64,000 nt of DNA from Tetragenococcus koreensis (GCF_003795145.1 NZ_CP027786.1:1922001-1986000), one strand, 5' to 3'. Positions 34,204 through 43,821 are shown, counted from the first letter of the stretch. A program made the numbers and translations. Notes: generated by a model not told the origin, from the letters alone.

Positions 34204-35061
34204 ATGCGTAGTGAAGCAGAAATGATGCAGCTGATTTTAGCAGTAGCACAAAAAATCTCGCAAGTAAAAGCTGTTGCTATGAGCGGCTCACGGGTAAATA
34301 AGAACGTTACTAAAGATGAATTCCAAGATTACGATATTGTCTATATCGTAGATGACAAAAAAACGCTCCTAGAAAATCGCCAATGGCTAAACGCCTTCGG
34401 TCAACGCTTGATCATGCAAACGCCCGAAGAAACTGTACTCTGGCCCTCTGAATTAGGCGAGTGTTTCACTTTTTTAATGTTATTTGAAGATGGCAATCGC
34501 ATCGATCTAACGCTTTGCCCTATCTCTTATATTCAGCAGTGGTCAGCGGGTGAACCTATGATAAAAATACTCTCTGATCCACAACGTTTGTTAGCTAACC
34601 TACCTGAACCTTCCGATAATGCTTATCAGTTCCTCTCTGCAACCCAACGTACTTTCAATGAATGTTGCAACGAGTTTTGGTGGGTAAGCACTTATGTTGT
34701 AAAAGGTCTAGCGCGCGGCGAATTACTGTATGCTAGCGATCATCTATATACCATTTGTCAAAAAGAACTATTAAGATTGTTAAGTTGGAAAGCTGTCTTG
34801 CAGAAAGATAAGATCAACGTTGGTAAAAATTATAAATATCTATTCAACTTTCTCCCTGAAAAACAGCAGACATTTGAAAATTTGTTAAGTTTTTCTAGTA
34901 TTGATGCTTGTTGGCAATCGTTATTTGCAACACAAACTTCCTTCCATGATGAAGCAAAAGATTTTGCTCAGATAGCTGGATTTGAGTATATAAATAGTAC
35001 TGCTGAAAAGATTATAGCGTATACTCAGCAGCATTATGAATTAGCAAATAACCGAGATTGA
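34204..35061 (+). CDS. ANT(6)-like aminoglycoside nucleotidyltransferase
   Basis: A 285-residue protein of the streptomycin 6-adenylyltransferase family (AadE/ANT(6)). It has MRSEAEMMQLILAVAQK, a nucleotidyltransferase core with MSGSRVNKN and the metal carboxylates DEFQDYDIVYIV and NRIDLTLCP, CNEFWWVSTYVVKGLARGELL, and VGKNYKYLF, all shared with known AadE from memory. It stands alone in ordinary chromosome, with TATAAT (34175-34180) and AAGGAGG ahead of it and no mobile element next to it, so it looks like a resident gene. Whether it gives streptomycin resistance is unknown. Confidence 0.87.
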   Translation: MRSEAEMMQLILAVAQKISQVKAVAMSGSRVNKNVTKDEFQDYDIVYIVDDKKTLLENRQWLNAFGQRLIMQTPEETVLWPSELGECFTFLMLFEDGNRIDLTLCPISYIQQWSAGEPMIKILSDPQRLLANLPEPSDNAYQFLSATQRTFNECCNEFWWVSTYVVKGLARGELLYASDHLYTICQKELLRLLSWKAVLQKDKINVGKNYKYLFNFLPEKQQTFENLLSFSSIDACWQSLFATQTSFHDEAKDFAQIAGFEYINSTAEKIIAYTQQHYELANNRD

Positions 35062-35182
35062 GTCCAGCGGCAACTAGAAGCAAAAAAAACAATTTTCAAC
35101 TGCAAACTTTTAGTAAACGACGATCAGTGTTCTATGTTAAAATATAGACAAGATTATTTATCGAAAAGAGAGGAGCATGGCG

Positions 35183-35524
35183 ATGTATGAAGAAGATCAA
35201 GTAAGTAATTTCAAAGGCGGAGTAGCTATTGGCGTAGGTATTGGTCTTTTAAGCGGTATCGCTTCTGCATTATTTATCCAAAATAAACAACGACTATCAG
35301 CTGATGACATCTTACAAGGTATCAAAAAAGCCTTTTTGAAAGAAGGCCCTATTGAAGGTTCTTGGATTAATTTTGAAAAACAACCGATACGAAAATTTGC
35401 CGTTCGTACAGAAGGTTATAACGGTGGAATTACACGTCTAGAAGACGACCATTTGATTACCTATGAATTTTTAGCTGACGCTAAAACTGGTAGCGTATTG
35501 GATATTAAACGTACCAGCATTTAA
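35183..35524 (+). CDS. Small membrane-anchored PepSY-like protein
   Basis: A 113-residue protein. Residues about 11-33 (GVAIGVGIGLLSGIASALFI) make one transmembrane helix, and the remainder (PIRKFAVRTEGYNGGITRLE, LITYEFLADAKTGSVLDI) resembles a PepSY-type fold found in small secreted Lactobacillales proteins. ATG 35183 is chosen because GAGGAG lies 7 nt upstream; the ATG at 35177 is too near the SD. Function is unknown. Confidence 0.72.
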   Translation: MYEEDQVSNFKGGVAIGVGIGLLSGIASALFIQNKQRLSADDILQGIKKAFLKEGPIEGSWINFEKQPIRKFAVRTEGYNGGITRLEDDHLITYEFLADAKTGSVLDIKRTSI

Positions 35525-35657
35525 AGTAAGAGACTGATACAAAGAGGATTTCAATTATGAAAGAACTGCTAGTCCATTTTCGTTACAAAAGGCGAGGGTT
35601 TAAATTATTGCTAAAAAGTAAGTAATATAGCAAATTCACTTATTTTTGTTATAAAAA

Positions 35658-35697
35658 AATTCCGAGTAGCGTGGCCAAAGCCGCTTTACTCGGAATT
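35658..35697 (-). terminator. Bidirectional terminator after pepV
   Basis: AATTCCGAGTA (35658-35668) pairs with TACTCGGAATT (35687-35697) with an inner GCG/CGC, giving a long stem. T-runs follow on both strands, TTTTTTTAT on the minus strand. It serves pepV and perhaps the convergent PepSY-like gene. Confidence 0.88.
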
Positions 35698-35716
35698 CTT
35701 TATTTTCTAAATTTGT

Positions 35717-37129
35717 TTATTTTGCTAAGCGATAAATCGCGTCAGCATAGATAACTGTAGCCTTATACAAATCGTCTAGTGCAATAAATTCGTTTGGTTG
35801 GTGCATAGTATCTACAAATCCGGGGAACATTGCTCCAAAAGCGACGCCGCGTTCTAATAAACGCCCATACGTACCGCCACCGATAATTTGTTCTTCACCT
35901 TTTTCACCAGTATGTTCTTCATATACATCCAATAATGTTTTAACTAGTGGATCTTCTTGGGGAACGTAATGTGGCAACATATGATGACCACCTTCAGTCA
36001 AAGTAACACCATATTGACCGATCTTGTCATTTATACTAGCTTGTAAGGTTTCTGATGAAGTTCCTTGTGGGTAGCGGAAATTCAAATTGATTAAAGCATC
36101 CTCTTTGTCTGTATCAAAATCAAAAATGCCGGCATTCATAGTCAATTTACCCATTTTAGGATCCTCAAAAGCGGCTCCTAATTTTTCACCATAGAAGTCT
36201 TCATGAACATAAGCTGCAGCAACATGAAGGAAATTTTTGGCGCCCCCAGCAAAATCATAATTATCTAAAAAGGCTGCCAACCAAGTTGCGGCATTGTGAC
36301 CGAATTGTGGGCTAGCCCCATGAGAACCCTTCCCGCCTACTTGGAAAATAATCGTTGTACCATTTATTATACTTGTTCCTGATATTGGTGTTGTACCCAC
36401 GTATTCATTAAAAGCAATTTCCATTGCTTCTGCTTGTTCAGTAGTTGTCGTCTTTACTTGGGCAGAAGCGCTTGTAGGAACCATATTATCGCGCAGACCG
36501 CCTTGGAATTTTTCCAGTGTATAACTGCCTTCATTTCCAATACCGATATGAACTCGGATAGATACATTTCCTTTTTCGCCATTAATAATAGGAAATTCAG
36601 CGTCCGGTGAAAAACCAAAATCAGGTGTTTTTTCTTTTTCAAAATAATGGTCCATATCGCCCCAGCCGCTTTCTTCATCTGAACCTACGACAAAGCGAAC
36701 TTTTTTAGATAAGGGTAGATTTAAATCTTTAATAATTTTCATCGCATAATAAGCTGCGAGACTTGGGCCCTTGTCGTCTGAAGAACCACGTGCAAATAAT
36801 TTACCATCTTTAATCACTGGTTCATACGGATCTGTTTCCCAATCATCGCCTGCAGGTACTACGTCCATATGACCGAAAATACCCAACGTTTCATCGCCTT
36901 GACCAAATTCGATATGCCCAGCATAATTATCCACATTTTTAACGGTAAAACCATCGCGTTCACCGTAAGAAAGCATATGTTTTAACGCATCACGTGGTCC
37001 CGGTCCAAACGGTGCATCGGCTGTTATTTTGTCATCTTCTCGTTCACTTTTTACCTTTAATAATTCTTTTAAGTCGTCTAGAAGGTCGTCTTTTCTTGCA
37101 TCGACTTCTTTTTGCCAATCAATTGCCAT
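35717..37129 (-). CDS. pepV: Dipeptidase PepV (M20 family)
   Basis: A 470-residue di-zinc peptidase that hydrolyses dipeptides and some beta-Ala dipeptides. The metal-binding sequence is LGIFGHMDVVPAGDDWETDP near 83-102, then GSSDDKGPSLAAYYAMKI (bridging Asp) and VGSDEESGWGDMDHY with the catalytic Glu. The C-terminal GGTYGRLLERGVAFGAMFPG and late His complete the site. Length matches lactococcal PepV (472). Monocistronic with its own terminator. Confidence 0.95.
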   Translation of the reverse strand: MAIDWQKEVDARKDDLLDDLKELLKVKSEREDDKITADAPFGPGPRDALKHMLSYGERDGFTVKNVDNYAGHIEFGQGDETLGIFGHMDVVPAGDDWETDPYEPVIKDGKLFARGSSDDKGPSLAAYYAMKIIKDLNLPLSKKVRFVVGSDEESGWGDMDHYFEKEKTPDFGFSPDAEFPIINGEKGNVSIRVHIGIGNEGSYTLEKFQGGLRDNMVPTSASAQVKTTTTEQAEAMEIAFNEYVGTTPISGTSIINGTTIIFQVGGKGSHGASPQFGHNAATWLAAFLDNYDFAGGAKNFLHVAAAYVHEDFYGEKLGAAFEDPKMGKLTMNAGIFDFDTDKEDALINLNFRYPQGTSSETLQASINDKIGQYGVTLTEGGHHMLPHYVPQEDPLVKTLLDVYEEHTGEKGEEQIIGGGTYGRLLERGVAFGAMFPGFVDTMHQPNEFIALDDLYKATVIYADAIYRLAK

Positions 37130-37290
37130 AAATAATTCCCCCTCGTAATTTTAACTTCTTTTTTATGATACCACTTATTTGCTTGATAAAAAAGTTTTGT
37201 AGCGTGCCCATTTCATTTACATTATTTTTCTTCACTAAAGGAAAGAGTTATAATAAAAAGAGCATGAATAAATCTTAAGGAGCTGTTTTT

Positions 37291-38115
37291 ATGCAACGTT
37301 TATCAAAACAATGCCTGTCCATTATTCAAACACGACCACAAAATTCTCATAAAGGAACGTTTGGCCGAACCGTCTTAGTCGGAGGAAATGCCCAGTTTGG
37401 TGGCGCAATTATGATGAGTGCCGAGGCTTGTGTAAATGCCGGTAGTGGTTTAACCACGGTAATGACTGATCCCAGCAATCATCCAGCTTTACATGCGCGC
37501 ATGCCAGAAGCTATGACGGTTGATTGGAACGACAAAGAATTGTGTGATTCTGTGCTTGATTCTGCTGATGTTATATTGATTGGTCCTGGTCTAGGAGAAG
37601 ATAAAAAAAGCCAAGATTTATTGTCTTACATTTTTCAAAAGCAAAAAGAAGATCAACTATTAGTGATCGATGGCTCAGCAATTACATTGTTTGCTAAAGG
37701 CAACGAACAACTTCCTTACCCGACACAAACGATTTTTACACCTCATCAAATGGAGTGGCAACGACTAAGTGGCGTAAAAATCGCTGATCAAACTGAAGAA
37801 AATAATCAAAAAGAACAGAAAAAACTACAAGCAACCATCGTTTTAAAAAGTCATCATACAGAAATTTATAGCAATCAAGGTCGGTTTCAAAATCCATTGG
37901 GTAACCCTGGCATGGCGACAGGCGGTACCGGAGATACTTTAGCAGGAATCATATCCGGATTCTTAGCCCAATTTCCTGATACAGTCGATGCTACAAATGC
38001 CGCCGTTTATTTGCACAGTTACATTGCCGATCAATTGGCTCATGATAATTACGTGGTATTACCCACTAAAATTAGCCAAGCTTTACCTTATTGGATGAAG
38101 AAGTTTGAACACTAA
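37291..38115 (+). CDS. nnrD: ADP-dependent NAD(P)H-hydrate dehydratase
   Basis: A 274-residue ribokinase-like enzyme that repairs hydrated NAD(P)H using ADP. It has GTFGRTVLVGGNAQFGGAIMM near 24-44, VILIGPGLGEDK, the VIDGSAITLF strand, TPHQMEWQRL and the nucleotide/catalytic loop GNPGMATGGTGDTLAGIISG. The epimerase (NnrE) domain is absent, as in many Firmicutes. A TATAAT near 37253-37258 and TTAAGGAG ahead of the ATG give it its own promoter. Confidence 0.93.
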   Translation: MQRLSKQCLSIIQTRPQNSHKGTFGRTVLVGGNAQFGGAIMMSAEACVNAGSGLTTVMTDPSNHPALHARMPEAMTVDWNDKELCDSVLDSADVILIGPGLGEDKKSQDLLSYIFQKQKEDQLLVIDGSAITLFAKGNEQLPYPTQTIFTPHQMEWQRLSGVKIADQTEENNQKEQKKLQATIVLKSHHTEIYSNQGRFQNPLGNPGMATGGTGDTLAGIISGFLAQFPDTVDATNAAVYLHSYIADQLAHDNYVVLPTKISQALPYWMKKFEH

Positions 38116-38261
38116 TAGTATTATAAAGCTGCCTGCGCAGGAAAATAATAATTTTCCTACAAAGATAGCTCTGTGTTTATTAGGACGCCTCTATCAGTAC
38201 ATTTAAAATAAGTAATACTTGGGAAAAAGAGGGCAAATCACTCATACTTTCCTTCGTTTAT

Positions 38262-38304
38262 AAAAAAGACCTTGGGGTTTATTTATATACCCAAGGTCTT
38301 TTAA
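38262..38304. terminator. Bidirectional terminator originally shared by nnrD and ackA
   Basis: AAAGACCTTGGG (about 38265-38276) and CCCAAGGTCTTT (38290-38301) form a 12-bp stem with T-runs on both strands. It lies 150 bp after nnrD. If the ISL3 element and one target copy are removed, it falls about 10 bp after the ackA stop, so it was probably the ackA terminator as well. Confidence 0.8.
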
Positions 38305-38431
38305 TTTCGGGTCTATAATATTTAGTGTTGTTACTCATAGAATGAGTGATAGCACTTATTTTTTTGTATAACAAAAAAGCATTTGTTTCCTTTATAATTA
38401 AGTTGGACACAAAATCTAAAGGAGGAAACAA

Positions 38432-39760
38432 ATGCTTCATTATAAAGATATCAAAAACAAAGACAATAATCTAGACCTAGCGGTTAAAAATCTACTCAAT
38501 ATGAAGGACCCTCACATCTTTTTTTCAGCTCAAGCGGTGCAAAAAGAAAACCTTCATCACCGAATGTCCAATGTCTTTTACGGTGTCCTCACGTACACTC
38601 CGAAAGCTTGCGAGTGTTGTGGTGTGATAAATGAAGGGAACACTCTTATAAAACATTCCTTGAAGCCTTCTGATATTCAGTTACTTCCTTATCAGGAAGT
38701 GCCTAGTATCTTGCGATTATTTAAACAACTCTTTTACTGTAAAGCCTGTCATCATACCCTTAGCGCCAAAACCTATTATATCGCTAAAGATCGTTATATT
38801 TCGCAAGCTTTGAAATTTGCCATTGCCGTCGATCTAAAGAAAAAAATTTCTATGAAGGATATTGCTTTGCGTTATTTGGTTTCGGTTAAAACGGTGGAGC
38901 GTGTATTGGATACCTTCTATAAAGGGCCCCAATTCAGACCAAACGATCTGCCTAAGCATTTATTAATCGATGAATTTAAAGGAACAAAGGATTGTGAAGG
39001 CGCCATGTGTTTTATCTTTAGCGACGCTCAAACCGGGAAAATCATCGATATCTTAGAGGACCGCCGAAACTTCAAATGAGTCGCTTACTTTCAACGGTTT
39101 GCTTACCAAGCCCGTCAAAAAGTCCAACATGTGGTCATGGATATGAATGCTTCTTATAGTCCCATGATCCACCAAGTGTTCCCGAAGGCGAAGATCCTTA
39201 TCGATCATTTCCATGTCATCCAACAAATCTCGCGCGCCTTCAACCAACAACGCATTCGTTCAATGAACAAGCTGAAAAAGGGAGACGCCCAACAAATGAA
39301 AGATTATCGAAAGTTAAAAAAATACTGGAAACAATTGCAAAAGAAACATCAACATTTAGGGTACGAACAACTAAAACAGTTCCCTCTTTTTCGCAAAAAA
39401 TACGTCACAGAATCCGAAGTGGTCGATTATTTATTAACGATTGATCCTGTCCTCCAAGCTTCTTATGAAGTTTATCAAGGGCTCCTGGAGGCTTTTGAGA
39501 AGCGCGAAGCGCAACAGTTCTTTACCATTATTGACCAACTCCCTCAAATGCTAGAAGAACCGTTTCGCAAGTCCCTTCGTTTCTTAACTAAATACCGAAA
39601 CGCCATTATGTTGTCCTTTACCCAGCCTTATTCGAATGGAAAACTGGAAGGGAAAAACAACCTGATTAAAGTCATACAACGGGTCGCTTTTGGCTTTCGT
39701 TCCTTCCAACATTTACGGAAACGAGTGCTTATTCAACAAGGGCTCCTGGAAGTCCTATAA
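38432..39760 (+). pseudogene. ISL3-family transposase with in-frame stop
   Basis: Reads as one frame of 443 codons broken only by a TGA at 39077-39079. The N-terminal part has the ISL3 zinc-ribbon (CECCGVINEG, FYCKACHHT) and a helix-turn-helix (MKDIALRYLVSVKTVERVL), then LIDEFKGTKD with a catalytic Asp. After the stop the same frame continues VAYFQRFAYQARQKVQHVV, MDMNASYSPMIHQVFP and ends with SNGKLEGKNNLIKVIQRVAFG carrying the catalytic Glu. AAAGGAGG precedes the start. A nonsense change is the simplest explanation. Confidence 0.93.
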
Positions 39761-39766
39761 AATAAC

Positions 39767-39800
39767 AAAAAAAGAAGAACCGAAGTCCTTCTTTTTTATA
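39767..39800 (+). terminator. Terminator inside the ISL3 element
   Basis: AAAAAAGAAG (39768-39777) pairs with CTTCTTTTTT (39788-39797) immediately after the transposase stop. Being symmetrical it could also stop transcripts entering from ackA. Confidence 0.7.
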
Positions 39801-39853
39801 AAGGTTTTGCTTAAACAACACTACTTGTCAAAGGCCCTTAATTTCTCTATTTA

Positions 39854-41044
39854 TTAACCATTTTTACGCAATGATTCTACATCACGTGCAATGACTAATT
39901 CTTCATCTGTCGGAACTAAAAGTACTTTGACTTTAGAATCGTCAGTTGAGATTACTTTTTCTTCGCCGCGCACATTATTTTTTTCTGGATCAATTTCGCA
40001 GCCAAACCAAGTCATCCCGTTAATCACATTCGCACGAGCATTCGCGTCATTTTCTCCAATGCCAGCAGTAAATACGATCGCATCAACGCCATTCATTGTA
40101 GTTACATAACTACCGATGTATTTACGAATACGATCAGCAAAAATATCTAACGCAATTTGAACATCTTCATTATCCATATTATCTTCCAAATCACGCATAT
40201 CACTGGAAATACCTGTTAAACCAAGCAAACCTGACTTTTTGTTTAAAATGTTTAACATTTCGTCGATATCAATATTTAATTTATTCATCAAATATTGCAA
40301 AACAGCTGGATCGATATCACCAGAACGAGTTCCCATAGTCACACCAGCTAATGGGGTAAAGCCCATTGAAGTGTCTACGGATTTGCCATTTTCAACAGCT
40401 GTAATCGAAGCGCCGTTGCCTAAGTGACAAGTAATAAGTTTCAAGTCTTCAATTGGGCGTTCTAACATATCAGCTGCACGTTCTGCAACATAGCGATGGC
40501 TAGTTCCATGGGCGCCATATTTACGAATATCATACTTTTCTTTATATTCTTTAGGAATACTGTAACGCGCATTAGATTCTGGCATATTTGCATGAAATGC
40601 TGTATCAAAAACAGCCACATTAATTACATCAGGTAATAATTCTCTAAATGCATTAATCCCCATTAAGTTAGCTGGATTATGCAAAGGAGCAAAATCAGCT
40701 AGCTCTTCAATTTTTTCCAGAACGTCATCGTCAATGACGACTGATTTGTCGAAATATTTCCCACCTTGAACTACACGGTGACCAACACCGGTAATTTCAT
40801 CGTAAGAACCCAAAATACCTAATTCAATCAATTTGTCCAGCAACATTTTAACTGCAACTTCGTGGTCATTAATATCCTTCGTTTCTTCATATTTTTGACC
40901 GTCTCCATATTTAATCGTAAAGATCGAATCTTTTAAGCCGATTCTTTCTACAATCCCTTTAGCAGCTACCTCTTCTGCTGGCATTTCATATAATTGCCAC
41001 TTTAAACTTGAACTTCCTGCATTAATTGCGATTGTTTTTGCCAT
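39854..41044 (-). CDS. ackA: Acetate kinase
   Basis: A 396-residue ASKHA-fold kinase converting acetyl phosphate and ADP to acetate and ATP. It has [17 protein letters not shown] at the start (phosphate site), [61 protein letters not shown] and [14 protein letters not shown]. It completes the phosphoketolase route encoded at 11127. It lies 57 bp after the methyltransferase gene, an order seen after com operons in related genera. An ISL3 element now starts 16 bp beyond its stop codon. Confidence 0.97.
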   Translation of the reverse strand: MAKTIAINAGSSSLKWQLYEMPAEEVAAKGIVERIGLKDSIFTIKYGDGQKYEETKDINDHEVAVKMLLDKLIELGILGSYDEITGVGHRVVQGGKYFDKSVVIDDDVLEKIEELADFAPLHNPANLMGINAFRELLPDVINVAVFDTAFHANMPESNARYSIPKEYKEKYDIRKYGAHGTSHRYVAERAADMLERPIEDLKLITCHLGNGASITAVENGKSVDTSMGFTPLAGVTMGTRSGDIDPAVLQYLMNKLNIDIDEMLNILNKKSGLLGLTGISSDMRDLEDNMDNEDVQIALDIFADRIRKYIGSYVTTMNGVDAIVFTAGIGENDANARANVINGMTWFGCEIDPEKNNVRGEEKVISTDDSKVKVLLVPTDEELVIARDVESLRKNG

Positions 41045-41100
41045 TTTTTATCCTCATTCCTTTTATTTTAAAATTTTAGTACTGATACTAATTTTTATCT

Positions 41101-42126
41101 TTAATTTGCCATATTGGCAGATTGCCATTCTTTGAATTCTTTAAAGAAAGTAGTAACTTGTGCTGGTTCTTTCAATGATGCCACTTTTGCTAATAGCACT
41201 TCCGGCACTTGCTTGGCTGTTTCACCTTTTTGCTGCAAAATTAAAATGCTTTTGCTAGCGGCCTTATTTTTAAATAATTCATCTGGCAATTGGATGATCC
41301 CTTGCAGATACACTTTATCAACCAACCATTTTTTTAAATACTCGCTTTGGTCCGTTTCTAAAAAGTTCGTAGGAACTAAGAACAAGCCAAAACCATCCTC
41401 TTTTACATATTTCATACTTTGCTCAATCAACAAATGATGAGCAAAACTGTGGTCTTCTTCTGCCGCTGTATCAAATTTTTTCGCATTTTCATCCATTGGA
41501 TAATAGCCAACGGGTAGATCGCTAAAAACAGCATCGGTAGGATCCATTAATAGGTCAGTAGCCGCATCTTGATGGAACAAAGTAACATCTGTTGGGATCC
41601 ATTGACTATTACTAGCAGCAACTGCCAACATCGTTTCATCATTGTCTACGCCAAAACCATGCAAATGGTACCCTGCTACTTCCAGATTTGTTAATACGGT
41701 AAAGAGTAAATTCCCCATTCCACTGGTCAAATCAGCAATTGTTTTTAATGAATCTTTTTCAGGATATAGTTGTTCTAATAAAAAAACAAATAAAAAACCA
41801 ATACTGTCAGGAGTCAACTGGTGATTCGGCTGTAGTGGTTCGGTCTGCATTCCTTTTAAAAGCAATAACTGTGAAAGCTTGCGCCGTTCTTCTTTTTCCA
41901 AAGAAATTCCCTGAAGCTTTTGATAAATCCGATCGAGTTCCTCGACAGTCGACTGCTTAGGGACACCATCAACGATACGCACTTGGTAATGGTCGTTAAT
42001 GTTCTCTATATTTTCTATGTAAGCATCTAAATAAGAGGTTTCCAAGGCGTTTTGCAATAACTGAATTGCTTCAAGATGCAAGTGAAAACTTTCTTCAACA
42101 TTTTCTGCAGACACGGTCTCCCTCAC
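41101..42126 (-). CDS. Class I SAM-dependent methyltransferase, YtxK-like
   Basis: A 341-residue N6-adenine-methylase-type protein. The SAM motif is IADLTSGMGNLLFTVLTNL (about 133-151), and the catalytic-type motif appears as FSDLPVGYYP in place of NPPY. It resembles the YtxK family found between comG and ackA in Bacilli. Target and role are unknown; a link to competence is suggested only by position. It starts 133 bp after comGG, past a weak terminator. Confidence 0.85.
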   Translation of the reverse strand: MRETVSAENVEESFHLHLEAIQLLQNALETSYLDAYIENIENINDHYQVRIVDGVPKQSTVEELDRIYQKLQGISLEKEERRKLSQLLLLKGMQTEPLQPNHQLTPDSIGFLFVFLLEQLYPEKDSLKTIADLTSGMGNLLFTVLTNLEVAGYHLHGFGVDNDETMLAVAASNSQWIPTDVTLFHQDAATDLLMDPTDAVFSDLPVGYYPMDENAKKFDTAAEEDHSFAHHLLIEQSMKYVKEDGFGLFLVPTNFLETDQSEYLKKWLVDKVYLQGIIQLPDELFKNKAASKSILILQQKGETAKQVPEVLLAKVASLKEPAQVTTFFKEFKEWQSANMAN

Positions 42127-42240
42127 TTTCTTAATTGACTATAACAACAAATTTACCTGTTTAATTCTATCTGATTTAAGTCAAATAATCAACTAACACT
42201 GTTTACAGCGCTTCACTTTCTTTTATTCTATGTGTTTATT

Positions 42241-42270
42241 TAAAATAAAACAGAACAGTTCACTCTGTTT
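42241..42270 (-). terminator. Weak terminator at end of comG operon
   Basis: AAACAGA (42248-42254) and TCTGTTT (42264-42270) make a 7-bp stem; on the minus strand it is followed by TATTTT. The stem overlaps the comGG stop codon. Read-through into the methyltransferase gene and ackA is likely. Confidence 0.5.
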
Positions 42271-42670
42271 GAAGAATTTCACTGCTCTGCTGTGTATCAT
42301 TGTTTGTTTTTTTCTGTACTTTTTTCTTAGCAGACGCCTCCTCTATTTTTTCTTTAAAGTTTCTTTTTCGCTCACCCACACTAATGGTTAGCATTAGTTG
42401 GTCTTTTTCTTTTTCATAAGACAGTTTTCCCTGATTATAAACAGCTTCTCCTTTTTGCGGTCGTTTGTTTTCCGGCAAAGCCTGGTAGTCTGTCAAAAAT
42501 AATTCCTTAATAATTTGGATCTCATAATATTCACGTGTGTTCCGTGTAAATTGCGCTTGTAGACGATAATTTTCTGATAGAAATAGTAATAACACGCTTA
42601 TAATAGCCACCGTGAAAACGGCCGTTAACAACACGCCGCCTTTATGTCTTGTCGATCGTCCATTTCCCAT
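42260..42670 (-). CDS. comGG: Competence pseudopilus component ComGG-like
   Basis: A 136-residue protein with one N-terminal hydrophobic segment (GVLLTAVFTVAIISVLLLFL) preceded by basic residues, followed by a charged C-terminal part ending in a Lys/Glu/Gln-rich tail. It lacks a GFTLIE prepilin site, as ComGG proteins often do. It is the last gene of the comG set and overlaps comGF by 29 bp. Assignment rests on position and topology. Confidence 0.78.
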   Translation of the reverse strand: MGNGRSTRHKGGVLLTAVFTVAIISVLLLFLSENYRLQAQFTRNTREYYEIQIIKELFLTDYQALPENKRPQKGEAVYNQGKLSYEKEKDQLMLTISVGERKRNFKEKIEEASAKKKVQKKTNNDTQQSSEILQTE

Positions 42671-43079
42671 TTTTTTGTTCTCCGTTCAAAAAAGTTACCG
42701 TAAATAAAATATACTGACTACTTTTGCGAAATTGTAATTTTCTCACCTCAGTCAACACTGGTTCATAGCCATTTTTCTCACGTATCGCAATCTCATTTCG
42801 ATTCGAATTTAACTCAATACGACATTCATATTCTCTATTTGTAGCCGAATTTACTTTATTGTAATAAATTTTATTACTTGCTACTCGAGAAAATGTGCCT
42901 TCGGCTAATTTATCTTCAAATTGAATCAAGAATACATGCCATTCTTGCGCATTTCTCCCATAAACAGCTTGTTGTACTTGTTTGCTTTGTTGAAAAACGC
43001 CCAATGTTCCTAGCAAAAATAAACTTAATACCATTAATGCCACTGCACACTCTATAAGTGTAAACCCCTTATTTTTCAC
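42642..43079 (-). CDS. comGF: Competence pseudopilin ComGF
   Basis: A 145-residue prepilin-like protein starting MKNKGFTLIECAVALMVLSL: a short basic leader, the Gly-Phe cleavage site for the prepilin peptidase and a hydrophobic helix. The rest matches the ComGF pattern (FSRVASNKIYYNKVN). It overlaps comGE by 11 bp and comGG by 29 bp, so all are translated from one mRNA. Confidence 0.88.
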   Translation of the reverse strand: MKNKGFTLIECAVALMVLSLFLLGTLGVFQQSKQVQQAVYGRNAQEWHVFLIQFEDKLAEGTFSRVASNKIYYNKVNSATNREYECRIELNSNRNEIAIREKNGYEPVLTEVRKLQFRKSSQYILFTVTFLNGEQKNGKWTIDKT

Positions 43080-43392
43080 GTATGATCGCCCAATCCTGTT
43101 GCTTTGTAGAAATTTTTGCTTGTGCCATAGGACTTGTTTGATAAGAAATTGTAAAACTTCCGTTTCTTGTCACCTGGTAATTTGCCGTTTTCATTTGATA
43201 TTGCCTGCGTTCTTTTGTTTCTTCATATAATACACGTAACATCTGCAATTCTTCTTGGCTCTTTTTGGTTTCTTTTAAAGCATGTACTTGACTTGTTTGA
43301 AAAAGAAAAACGGTCGTTGTTAAAATGGCCAAAGCAACAATACATTCTAGCAAAATAAAACCACTAGTTAATGGTTGTGATCTTTTTTTCAT
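43069..43392 (-). CDS. comGE: Competence pseudopilin ComGE
   Basis: A 107-residue minor pseudopilin with SGFILLECIVALAIL, a prepilin-type site (Gly-Phe) followed by a hydrophobic helix. ATG 43392 is chosen because AGGGGG lies just upstream; the ATG at 43407 overlaps that SD. It overlaps the 3' end of comGD and the 5' end of comGF. Function is inferred from its place in the comG operon. Confidence 0.82.
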   Translation of the reverse strand: MKKRSQPLTSGFILLECIVALAILTTTVFLFQTSQVHALKETKKSQEELQMLRVLYEETKERRQYQMKTANYQVTRNGSFTISYQTSPMAQAKISTKQQDWAIIREK

Positions 43393-43798
43393 AGTGCCCC
43401 CTTGCAAATAAAAAGCTATAGGTAATCTTTTGATTATTTTTATCCCAATAAAAGTGGAGTTTTTGTAAACTGCTGTTATTGCCAGAACCAGAATTAAAAT
43501 AAAGCGTTTTAATTCTGCTTGCTCTTAAATCTTTTGGCATATCAAGTTTTTCTATCGTATCGGTATAAAAATAATACTCAGTCGTCGTATCTCTTTGCAT
43601 CATTCGGGTCCTCTCATTCGATGTGATAGCCGCTTGTTGGGTCATTAGTATATTTTTTTCGAAATGATCCAAAAAATGAACAACTTCCAACGTTTCTTTA
43701 GCATCCTGTATAACGATCGAAGGCAGGGTGATGAATAGTGTTACCACAAATAAGACTACAAGAGATTCAATCAAAGTAAATCCTGGATAAGGTTTCAT
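43364..43798 (-). CDS. comGD: Competence pseudopilin ComGD
   Basis: A 144-residue type IV pilin-like protein: MKPYPGFTLIESLVVLFVV gives leader, cleavage site and helix. ATG 43798 with GAGGCG upstream is preferred over the ATG at 43819, which has no SD. It follows comGC by 24 bp and overlaps comGE. Confidence 0.87.
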   Translation of the reverse strand: MKPYPGFTLIESLVVLFVVTLFITLPSIVIQDAKETLEVVHFLDHFEKNILMTQQAAITSNERTRMMQRDTTTEYYFYTDTIEKLDMPKDLRASRIKTLYFNSGSGNNSSLQKLHFYWDKNNQKITYSFLFARGHYEKKITTIN

Positions 43799-43821
43799 GG
43801 TTGTTCGCCTCATTCTCATCG

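Larger units (their letters stand above)
38309..39837 (+). mobile_element. ISL3-family insertion sequence
   Basis: A 1529-bp element with imperfect terminal inverted repeats sharing GGG[TC]CT and TAGTGTTGTT (38309-38332 and the complement of 39814-39837). A perfect 8-bp target duplication TTAATTTC flanks it (38301-38308 and 39838-39845), as expected for ISL3. It contains one transposase gene with an in-frame stop and a hairpin terminator at its end. It sits between the ackA stop codon and the hairpin at 38262. Confidence 0.95.

Noticed and set aside
35557-35625. 22-residue cationic peptide frame (MKELLVHFRYKRR...)
   Set aside because: It has a fair SD but no other support; too short to claim without conservation data.
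38432-39760. Selenocysteine or recoded TGA in the ISL3 transposase
   Set aside because: No structural or family reason for recoding; a nonsense mutation is simpler.
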